Assembly: GCA_945860405.1 (NCBI GenBank)
Contig: CAMARC010000005.1
Location: forward strand, 1 to 37,926
Direction: 5' to 3'
DNA length: 37,926 nucleotides
Source of the DNA: Candidatus Kuenenia stuttgartensis
GTDB taxonomy: Bacteria; Planctomycetota; Planctomycetia; Pirellulales; UBA1268
Each line of letters opens with the position of its first letter. The stretch's first letter is position 1. The notes beneath the pieces were generated by a model. The model did not search any database and had not been told where the DNA came from. It worked only from the letters and a program-made list of their open reading frames with translations. Below are positions 1 through 6,405 of the stretch, piece after piece. The position numbers and the translations under genes are program-made.

Positions 1-1148
1 GACGACGCGAAGCCGTTGCCGGCGTCGAACTCCCAGAGGATCTCGCCATCGGTTGTCCGCAGGGCCACGACCTTGCCGGCCGAATCGCCGACGATCGCCG
101 CCAGCCCCACCGAGTTGCCGTCACCGGCGCCGCCGAGATGGACGACAACGGGCGAACCATCGACCCGCCCGCGCATCCCCTGCCGCCAGGCCCGCGCGCC
201 ATCGGCCAACGCAAAGGCCTCGACGGCCCGGCCGCGGGTGCCGACCAGCGCGAGCTCTCCGGCAATTGCGGCACTCGATCGGAAGGCCTGGCCATTTCCC
301 TGGGGCACGAGCTTCCAGGCAACCTTCCCCGCTGCGACATCGATCGCCCAGAACACGCCCCCCTCGCTTCCAAATAGTGCCAGGCTCCCGGCGGCTGCCG
401 GGGTCGTGCCGGTGGGGCCGTCGATCGCCACCGCGACATCCTCGGCGCCGGTCGCGGCGTCGATGACATGGAGCTTGCCATCACAGCCGGCCAGCAGCAC
501 CTTCCCGGCGGCCACCGTCGGCGAGCAGCGGATCTGGTCGGCGATGGTGTGCTTCCAGAGCACCTTTCCATCCGCGAGCGCCAGACAGGCGAGCGTCGCA
601 TCCTGCGAGCCGATGAGGACGCGCATCCCGTCGTCGCCAGGCAGGAGCGTCGGCCCCCCCGACACCTCGCCCCTGGTCTCGTGGGTCCAGCGGATCTCGC
701 CGCTGGCGGCGTCGAAGGCCCGCACCATCCCGGCCCCATCGCCAACGACGACCAGCGGCACCGCCGCGTCGGTCGACACCGCCGCCGCCGAAGGAAAGCC
801 GACGTCGGTCTTGAACGACCAGACCGTCTTCCCATCGACGAGATCGAGGCAGTGGAAGGTGCCGTCGAGGTCGCCGACGAAGATCCTCCCACCAGAAACG
901 ACCGGCGTCGCCTCGAAGGCGGTCTTGTCGAGTTGTCGGTGCCAGCGTTCGGTCAGCGGCAGGGCGAGCCGGGCCGCGGAGCGCCCCGTCCCGGCGAGAA
1001 CACCGCGGAACATCGGCCACGCATCGGCGGCCGCTTCGTCGCCCCCCTCCGCGGCAACCGCCGCATGCCCCCCGAGCAACATCGCGAGCACCACGATCCC
1101 GCGACACAAGCCCGATCGCCGGGCGGTCAGACGACTCCAGAAACTCAT
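1..1148 (-). CDS. PQQ-repeat beta-propeller protein, exported (3' end cut by window)
   Basis: This frame is missing from the ORF track because it runs off the window edge, but it reads open on the minus strand from ATG at 1148. The product starts MSFWSRLTARRSG, then has a hydrophobic signal segment (GIVVLAMLLGG...AVAA), then WPMFRG and a series of about 40-residue blades of PQQ-like type: 'DGTFHCLDLVDGKTVWSF', 'GEIRWTHETRGEVSGGP', 'DGKVLWKHTIADQIRCSP', 'DGEILWEFDAGNGF'. The alternating 'A.DG..LW' pattern is the hallmark of BamB/PQQ propellers. At least 382 codons are present and the C-terminus is missing. Its ATG overlaps the stop of the upstream alcohol dehydrogenase (ATGA), so the two are translationally coupled. 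In planctomycetes such propellers are common exported proteins. Whether this one binds PQQ or is only structural cannot be told. A periplasmic electron acceptor or scaffold for the operon is possible but is inference. Confidence 0.85.
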   Translation of the reverse strand, partial: MSFWSRLTARRSGLCRGIVVLAMLLGGHAAVAAEGGDEAAADAWPMFRGVLAGTGRSAARLALPLTERWHRQLDKTAFEATPVVSGGRIFVGDLDGTFHCLDLVDGKTVWSFKTDVGFPSAAAVSTDAAVPLVVVGDGAGMVRAFDAASGEIRWTHETRGEVSGGPTLLPGDDGMRVLIGSQDATLACLALADGKVLWKHTIADQIRCSPTVAAGKVLLAGCDGKLHVIDAATGAEDVAVAIDGPTGTTPAAAGSLALFGSEGGVFWAIDVAAGKVAWKLVPQGNGQAFRSSAAIAGELALVGTRGRAVEAFALADGARAWRQGMRGRVDGSPVVVHLGGAGDGNSVGLAAIVGDSAGKVVALRTTDGEILWEFDAGNGFAS

Positions 1149-2305
1149 CGGGCCTCCTCGTAGAGCTTCGTCAAATCCTCGACGGCGACAGGGCGCGGGT
1201 TGAAGCCCGCCGTCCACTGGCTCGCGGCGGCGGCGGCAAGAAACCCGACATCGGGCGCCGCGATCCCCGCCGCGGAGAGCGAGGGGGCGAGCCCACCGAC
1301 CCTCACGATCCCCTCGAGCCAGGCGGCGAGCCGATCCCCGGCCCGATGCCCCTCGGCCTTTGTCCCTTCGGGGAGCGCGGCGACGAGTTCGGCGTAGGGG
1401 GAATCGTCGCCGGCGGCATTGAAGCGGACGACATGAGGCAGCATCATCCCGACCGCCTGCCCGTGGACGACGTCGTGGACCGCCGTGAGCGGGTTGGCGA
1501 GCGCATGAGCGGCACCGAGCATCGAGTTCTCGATCGCCATCCCGGCCCACGAAGCGCCCAACTGCACCGCCTCACGGGCCGCCACATCGCCGGGATCGGC
1601 AAACACCCGCGGCAGACCAGCCGCGAGGAGGCGGAAGGCCTCGCGCGAGAAAAGCCTCGAGGCCGGCGTTGCCGCCCGGCTGACATGGCTCTCGACGGCA
1701 TGGGAGAGGGCATCGATGCCGGTCAGCGCCGTCACCCGCTGCGGTTGGGTGAGGGTGAGCCTGACGTCGAGGATCGCTACCCGGAATGCCGCCCGGGGGT
1801 CGCCGCAGGCCATCTTGACGTGGGTCTCGGCATCGCTGATGAGCGCGAAAGACTGCGTCTCGCTCCCCGTCCCCGCCGTCGTCGGCACGCCGATCGACGG
1901 CAGCATCGGGCCAGTCGCCTTGCCGCGACCGTGGTAGTCGTGCATCCGACCGCCGCAGGAATGGACGAAGTTGATCCCCTTGGCGCAGTCCATCGAGCTG
2001 CCGCCACCAATCGCCACGATGACGTCGGGGCGGACCCGGCGGGCGACCTCCACCCCGGCGGCGACGTGGGCAGTGGTCGGATTCTCGCCGACGTCGGTGA
2101 AGGTGGCGACGGCGTACCCCGCCGACTCGAGGGCCGCGATCCCCAGCCCCGCGTGCCCCGCCTTCACGACTCCATAATCGCTGACGACCAGCGCCCGGTT
2201 GCCGCCGAACTCGCGGGCAAGCGAGCCGAGCCGGTCGACTGCTCCGGGCCCGACGACCAGCCGCGTGGCGGCACGGAACTCGAACGGCTGCGGGATGGAC
2301 ATCAT
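1145..2305 (-). CDS. Iron-containing (group III) alcohol dehydrogenase
   Basis: A 386-residue protein of the Fe-ADH family, NAD(P)H-dependent alcohol/aldehyde oxidoreductases of usual length about 380-390. The N-terminal Rossmann-like half has the nucleotide-binding motif GGGSSMDCAKG and the following 'GVPTTAGTGSE'. The C-terminal helical half has the expected metal ligands: an Asp in 'VAILDVRLT', and His residues in 'ALSHAVES', 'GAAHALAN' and 'VHGQAVGM'. There are two adjacent ATGs (2305, 2302), and no strong Shine-Dalgarno separates them. The start lies 19 nt after the stop of the aldehyde-dehydrogenase-like gene, and the stop overlaps the start of the PQQ propeller gene. In this operon it would reduce the aldehyde made by the upstream reductase to an alcohol, or run in reverse. 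The substrate is unknown. Bacterial microcompartment operons also carry such enzymes, but no shell protein gene is visible here. Confidence 0.9.
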   Translation of the reverse strand: MMSIPQPFEFRAATRLVVGPGAVDRLGSLAREFGGNRALVVSDYGVVKAGHAGLGIAALESAGYAVATFTDVGENPTTAHVAAGVEVARRVRPDVIVAIGGGSSMDCAKGINFVHSCGGRMHDYHGRGKATGPMLPSIGVPTTAGTGSETQSFALISDAETHVKMACGDPRAAFRVAILDVRLTLTQPQRVTALTGIDALSHAVESHVSRAATPASRLFSREAFRLLAAGLPRVFADPGDVAAREAVQLGASWAGMAIENSMLGAAHALANPLTAVHDVVHGQAVGMMLPHVVRFNAAGDDSPYAELVAALPEGTKAEGHRAGDRLAAWLEGIVRVGGLAPSLSAAGIAAPDVGFLAAAAASQWTAGFNPRPVAVEDLTKLYEEAR

Positions 2306-2324
2306 GAATGGCTCAGGGGAGTCA

Positions 2325-3755
2325 TCAGGCGACGCCAGCGCCTGCCGGCATCTGGAGCGCCCGCGAACGGTAGAGGAAGTCGATGATGTTCCCCTCGTGA
2401 GGCTGGAGCCAGTCGAGCTTCGTCGTCGGCACGGGGCCGAGGTTGAGGCGATCGATCTCGGTGCAGTCGATGAGGGCGTGCTGGAAGGCAGGGTCGTCGG
2501 TAATCGCCGTGCCGACGAGCGTCGGGCCGATCTTCTCGAGCATCTGCCCCTGCGGGCACTTCACCACCGCCACGAACGGGAACATGTACTCCGCCTTCGC
2601 GATCATCGGGTCCGGGCTGCTGCAGTGCGCGACCACCGGCCGCAGCCAGCCGCAGCGCTCCCCCTCCACCAGTCGCGGGCCGTACTTCTCGGTGGGATGG
2701 CTGACGCCGGGAGCCGCCAGCCCCGCTTCGATCTGCCCCCAGGTCGCCTTGGCGGCGCCGGGAATCGTGAATGCCGCGAGCTTCGCATGGGGATCGTCGG
2801 GCGGCAGGACATCGACCGGCCCGAGCCGCTCGGCCAGCCCCGCGGCGATCGCCTCGGTGTGCCGGCTGGCCCAGATCGCCGAGCAGTTGATGCAGCCACG
2901 GCCACCGTTGACGGCGACGCTCTCCACCATCATGTCGATGTAGTCTTCCCAGCGGTCGACGACGTCGTCACCGATGAGGATCTTCGAGAACCCGGGGCCG
3001 TGGACCTGCACGCCGGGATTGCCGCGATATTGCTCGACCGTCTTGGCACTCCCGAAGATCATGCTCCGCTTGCAGGCGGCGAGGATTGAAGCCCCGACGT
3101 CGGTAGCGCCCGGGTAGAGCCCGATCGCCTCGGAGGGAATCCCCGCTTCGATCATCGCCGCCGCCATCCGGTAGGGCGTCCAGGGCTCCTGGCCCCCCGG
3201 CTTCATGACGAGGCCGACGCCGAGGGCGATCACCGGCAACCACAGGGTGTGGACGCCGGGGGAGTTTGACGGCAGAACGAGCCCGAGCACCGGCGACTGG
3301 GCCTGGTAGCTGACGACGACGTCGCGGTGCTCGCGGCCGTAGCCCTTCCAGAAGACCTCCGGCGGGAGGCCGCGGGAGAGGGCGTCGAGCATCCGGTCCA
3401 TGTTCGCGAGGACGAACATGTTCTTCTGCATGTTCGCCCGGCAGAGGGTCTCGGGGAGCCCGGTCGTAGCCGACTGCTGCTTGACGAAGTCGTCGGGCGA
3501 CTGCTTTGTGTCACCGACGGTGAGCGTGCCGTGGGCATAGAGATTGCCGGCCGTCTGGAGCCGCTCGACGACGTCCTCCGGGTCGAGCGTCAGCAGCGCC
3601 TCGCGGGCCTTGGCCGCCTTTTGCATGTCGCGGCCCACGAGCGCCCCGCCGACCTGGCTGACCTCCGCCACCGGCTCGCCGGTGAGGAAGTGGACGAGTT
3701 TCGTCCGCTCGATCGACTCGTAGGGCTTGCCGAAACGGAAGGCGGGGAGGTGCAT
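2325..3755 (-). CDS. Aldehyde dehydrogenase superfamily protein, LuxC/acyl-CoA-reductase-like
   Basis: The track ORF begins at 3977, but the better start is ATG 3755 (MHLPAFRFGKPYES), with AGGAG eight bases upstream; the longer form would overlap the preceding gene by 70 nt. This gives 476 aa, the usual size for LuxC-type reductases and ALDHs. ALDH landmarks in order: 'LGLVLPSNSPGVHTLW' (cofactor-domain entry), 'GLVMKPGGQEPWTP' with cofactor lysine near residue 185, 'IFGSAKTVEQY' near 235, and a cysteine cluster 'GGRGCINCSAIW' with C288 and C291. One of these should be the thioester-forming nucleophile. The divergent motifs suggest an acyl-CoA or acyl-protein reductase rather than a standard aldehyde oxidase. 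It sits between an adenylate-forming ligase and an alcohol dehydrogenase, so reduction of an activated acyl group to an aldehyde is the natural reading (inference). Substrate chain type, aliphatic or aryl, is not readable. Confidence 0.8.
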   Translation of the reverse strand: MHLPAFRFGKPYESIERTKLVHFLTGEPVAEVSQVGGALVGRDMQKAAKAREALLTLDPEDVVERLQTAGNLYAHGTLTVGDTKQSPDDFVKQQSATTGLPETLCRANMQKNMFVLANMDRMLDALSRGLPPEVFWKGYGREHRDVVVSYQAQSPVLGLVLPSNSPGVHTLWLPVIALGVGLVMKPGGQEPWTPYRMAAAMIEAGIPSEAIGLYPGATDVGASILAACKRSMIFGSAKTVEQYRGNPGVQVHGPGFSKILIGDDVVDRWEDYIDMMVESVAVNGGRGCINCSAIWASRHTEAIAAGLAERLGPVDVLPPDDPHAKLAAFTIPGAAKATWGQIEAGLAAPGVSHPTEKYGPRLVEGERCGWLRPVVAHCSSPDPMIAKAEYMFPFVAVVKCPQGQMLEKIGPTLVGTAITDDPAFQHALIDCTEIDRLNLGPVPTTKLDWLQPHEGNIIDFLYRSRALQMPAGAGVA

Positions 3756-3870
3756 CAACAGGGCTCCTGCAACGTTGTCAAAAGTTTCCAGATTCAGAAG
3801 ATACGCCGTCTGCAATCCAAAGGAGGCGCCCACGGTCGCCCGGACGTGCGACCGCAAGCCTCCGCCCCAA

Positions 3871-3900
3871 GCCCGCCGGGGCCACGATGGCCCGGCGGGC
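3871..3900 (-). terminator. Strong GC stem-loop between ligase and reductase genes
   Basis: GCCCGCCGGG and CCCGGCGGGC form a perfect 10-bp stem around a 10-nt loop, with CCA/TGG able to pair inside. It begins 8 nt after the stop of the ligase gene and is not followed by a U tract in the minus-strand direction. It could be a partial terminator, an mRNA-processing or stability element setting the ratio of the two enzymes, or simply a spacer. Confidence 0.5.
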
Positions 3901-3907
3901 GTAAAAG

Positions 3908-5035
3908 TCAATAAACGCCGACCGTGGTCGACGAGGCGAGCTCCCGGAAAGGGCGCACGCCACTGATGCCATCCCACGGGTATTTCGCGTAGGGAAGTTC
4001 GCGTTCCCCCTCGTCGCGCTCGAGGAAGCCGGGCACGAACGTCTCCTTCGTGAGGGTCGTGAGCTTGACGCGCCCGGTGCCGCCGTAGGGGACGACGGTG
4101 TTGGTGTCATCAAAGTCGACGACCTCGATCACCGCGCGGGGCTGCGGGGCGTAGTAGGCGATCGTATAGCCGTCGGCCGGCACCACCGGCCTGGAAGCCG
4201 CCAGCCCCATGAGCGTGTTGCCATAGGTGGGGGTCATGAAGGCGCCGTCGAGGAGTTCCTCCACGGCAAAGCGGGTCCACTGCGGGGTGAACTCGGTGCC
4301 CCCGGAGAAGATCCCTGTGATCCCGGCCTTGCGGATCGTCGTCCCGCGTTTTTCGAGCCCGAGCGCCAACGACTCGAGGAGCTTCGGCGTCGTGAACATG
4401 CACTTCACGTCGTGGCCCGCCTCGAGGATCGTGATCGCCTGATCGATGCAGTGCTGCTTGTAGGCTTCGAGATGCTCCATCCACCCCTTCTGAATGAGCT
4501 TGACCACCCAGCGCGGGTCGAGATCGACGCAGAAGCAGATGCCGCCACGGTGCTGGGCGAGATGCTCGATCGACAGCCGCAGCCGCCGCGGCCCCGACGG
4601 CCCGAGCATCAGCCAGTTGGCGCCGCGCGGGAAATACTCCTCGGGAAGCGTGTCGCTGAACTGCTCGTAGTCGGTGCGGAAGTCGCGCATGTTGACGCGC
4701 GACTTCGGCACGCCGGTAGTGCCACCGGTCTCGAAGACATACGCGGGCTGACCGGCAAAGCCCTGGGGGATCCACCGCGTCACCGGGCCTCCGCGGAGCC
4801 ATTCATCCTCGAACGGGGGGAACTTCTTCAAGTCGTCGTAGCTCTTCACCTCGGTGATCGGGTTGAACTTCAGCGTCTTCGCATACTCCAGCCAGAACGG
4901 GCAGCCGGTGGAGGGATGGAAATGCCAGGCCATCATCTCCACGGCGTGGGCATCGAGGGTCGCGCGGGCCTGCTTCACGGCGGCGTCGTCGGCAACCTGG
5001 AACACCGGGTTCTTAGAGGAAACGTCGGTCGACAT
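3908..5035 (-). CDS. Short adenylate-forming ligase, LuxE/PaaK-like (acyl-activating)
   Basis: A 375-residue protein with the ANL P-loop 'ETGGTTGVPKS' at residues 102-112 (compare TSGTTGxPK). Further ANL-like stretches are 'GIFSGGTEFTP' (substrate pocket loop), 'TPTYGNTLMG' (the YG/T adenine motif) and 'YGGTGRVKLTTL' near the C-terminus. It lacks the roughly 100-residue mobile C-terminal domain of full acyl-CoA synthetases. That matches LuxE acyl-protein synthetases (about 365-375 aa) and short PaaK-like proteins. Expected reaction: carboxylate + ATP -> acyl-AMP, then transfer to a thiol (CoA, its own Cys or the partner reductase). The start ATG 5035 has no strong SD. It lies upstream of the LuxC-like reductase gene, as expected for a two-component carboxylate reductase. 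The substrate is unknown. Confidence 0.78.
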   Translation of the reverse strand: MSTDVSSKNPVFQVADDAAVKQARATLDAHAVEMMAWHFHPSTGCPFWLEYAKTLKFNPITEVKSYDDLKKFPPFEDEWLRGGPVTRWIPQGFAGQPAYVFETGGTTGVPKSRVNMRDFRTDYEQFSDTLPEEYFPRGANWLMLGPSGPRRLRLSIEHLAQHRGGICFCVDLDPRWVVKLIQKGWMEHLEAYKQHCIDQAITILEAGHDVKCMFTTPKLLESLALGLEKRGTTIRKAGITGIFSGGTEFTPQWTRFAVEELLDGAFMTPTYGNTLMGLAASRPVVPADGYTIAYYAPQPRAVIEVVDFDDTNTVVPYGGTGRVKLTTLTKETFVPGFLERDEGERELPYAKYPWDGISGVRPFRELASSTTVGVY

Positions 5036-5108
5036 CGCAGGGTCTCTGGAGGGGAGTGGAGTTCAATCCGCGACCGCCATCGACGGCACGGACACGGGGG
5101 GCAGGGGA

Positions 5109-5582
5109 TCAGCCCTCACCAGGCGGCGGCGCCGGGGGGGCTCCGAGTTGGGCAAAGAGTTGCAGCACGCCGTTGAAGTGGGCGAGCCTGGGGCCGTAGC
5201 GGTCGATGAACTCGCCGAGAGCATATTCGCTGTCGGTGAAGTTTTCGGCGTTGTCGAAGGCCTCCGTAGCCACCCCGGCAAGGAACTCGGTGTGGACCTT
5301 GGCAAGCGACTCGGCGGCCTGGCGACAGGAGCGGGCCAATTCCGGATTGGCATCCTTCCAGGCCTTGAGTTCCGCGGCCCGCTGCCGTTGCTGGAGCGAC
5401 ACCTGCGAGACGAGTTCCGTGAGCAGTTCGCATTGGCGGGAGAGCAGTTCGATCTGCCGCTGCTGAAGGGCGATCGACTCTCCGAGCAGATGCCGCGTCT
5501 GCGGATCGGGCGCGGCCCCACCAGGAGTGATCGACGTGGCGGAGATGTCGAGTTGCGTGAACACGGGGGGAAAATCACTCAT
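5109..5582 (-). CDS. Small coiled-coil protein heading the reductase operon
   Basis: A 157-residue soluble protein I cannot assign to a named family. Residues about 35-75 ('SIALQQRQIELLSRQCELL', 'SQVSLQQRQRAAELKAW') are Gln/Leu/Arg-rich with heptad spacing, predicting a coiled coil. The middle (residues 80-140) is helical and acidic/aromatic ('AFDNAENFTDSEYALGEF', 'RYGPRLAHFN'), and the C-terminus is Pro-rich (APPAPPPGEG). It has no signal peptide. It is the first gene of the minus-strand run, 73 nt ahead of the ligase gene and in the same direction. That position suggests a scaffold, regulator or acyl-carrying partner, but no phosphopantetheine Ser motif is visible, so an acyl carrier role is not supported. 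Overlapping ORFs 5063..5578 and 5116..5433 are shadows. Confidence 0.75.
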   Translation of the reverse strand: MSDFPPVFTQLDISATSITPGGAAPDPQTRHLLGESIALQQRQIELLSRQCELLTELVSQVSLQQRQRAAELKAWKDANPELARSCRQAAESLAKVHTEFLAGVATEAFDNAENFTDSEYALGEFIDRYGPRLAHFNGVLQLFAQLGAPPAPPPGEG

Positions 5583-5876
5583 GGCACGGCCCGCCGGTGG
5601 TGGAAGTGGGAACCGTGGAAGATTCTACCCACGCCCGCGGGAATGGTAGCCCTCCGGCCCCCGTTCGGCCGGGCGGGGCCGATTCCCGTCAGGGTTTCCC
5701 CAGCCTACGGCGGCGGGCTCGCCGATCCCCCCGCACGACCGGGGGAGGCTCCCGGTCCTCAAGTGGCGCGTCCCGTCACCCGATGCAAGGGCTGGCGGGG
5801 AGACGGTTCCCTGCGGATCCGCAGCCGACGGCCTGCGGAACGGCCGCCTCCGGGCGGGCGACGGCATGGGGGAGCG
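5583..5876. promoter_or_regulatory. Divergent intergenic region with a 14-bp palindrome
   Basis: 294 nt lie between the minus-strand reductase operon and the plus-strand unknown/SNF2 pair, so promoters in both directions must lie here. The clearest element is a perfect 14-bp palindrome, CTGCGGATCCGCAG, at 5811-5824, which could be an operator half-site pair. A weaker CGGCC...GGCCG hairpin follows at about 5829-5846. I cannot identify convincing -35/-10 boxes. Confidence 0.35.
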
Positions 5877-6383
5877 GTGGACACCAACGACGCAACGCTG
5901 ACTTTTGGGTTTCTCACCACCGTTGATTCGCCCACCCACGGGGTGTTCGGCGGGTATCTCGTCGTCGACTCGACGGGACGGCCCTTGGAGTTTCACTGCA
6001 CGACCCCAGTGAAGGTGTCGAGGGCCCAGCAGATTCTCTACGGGGCAACGCTGCCCGGTCATCTCCATGGCCGGCAGATCGGCGCCAACCTCCTCGCCGA
6101 GGCCACCTCTCACCCCCTGGCCGTCCTCATCGACGCCGAGACGCTGCTCCATGTCCGCCCACACACGGCCCTGCCGGTCGGGCTCGTCCTCCGGTCTGAC
6201 CCGGCCGTGTCGGCGCCGCGCGATGACGACGCCCTGCTCCGATTCGGCACGACGACGATCAGCCTGCCGGCCGACAGGCACGCCGCGGTGATCGAGGGAC
6301 TCACGGCCCTGGCCGGCGCCGTCGATCTCTGCGAGCCGTTCGAGCGGATCCGGGCTGCGATCGACGAGGCCCAGCGGCACTGA
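5877..6383 (+). CDS. Conserved unknown protein paired with SNF2 helicase
   Basis: The track ORF 4854..6383 is mostly a shadow of the upstream genes. The real gene is its last 168 codons, starting at GTG 5877 (VDTNDATLTFGFLTT) right after a GGGGGAG run. The protein is mixed alpha/beta. Conspicuous stretches are 'VFGGYLVVDSTGRPLEFHC', 'VKVSRAQQILYGATLPGHL' and 'GANLLAEATSHPLAVLIDAE'. From memory, proteins with an 'FGGYL...GRPLEFHC...RAQ.ILYG' core occur across planctomycetes next to helicases; this recollection is not checked. No function is known to me. Its stop is 22 nt before the helicase start, so the two are probably co-transcribed and may act together. It has no signal peptide, so it is cytoplasmic. 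Confidence 0.75.
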   Translation: MDTNDATLTFGFLTTVDSPTHGVFGGYLVVDSTGRPLEFHCTTPVKVSRAQQILYGATLPGHLHGRQIGANLLAEATSHPLAVLIDAETLLHVRPHTALPVGLVLRSDPAVSAPRDDDALLRFGTTTISLPADRHAAVIEGLTALAGAVDLCEPFERIRAAIDEAQRH

Positions 6384-6405
6384 GCCGCCCCGCAGGGCCA
6401 AACGC

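Noticed and set aside
1145-5582. Bacterial microcompartment operon
   Set aside because: ALDH and Fe-ADH occur in planctomycete microcompartments, but no shell protein, aldolase or signature-peptide gene is present, and a LuxE-like ligase is not part of that system.
4854-6383. 509-aa plus-strand ORF
   Set aside because: Its first ~340 codons are antisense to the ligase and coiled-coil genes and cross the divergent intergenic region with low-complexity sequence. Only the last 168 codons, from GTG 5877, look like a protein.
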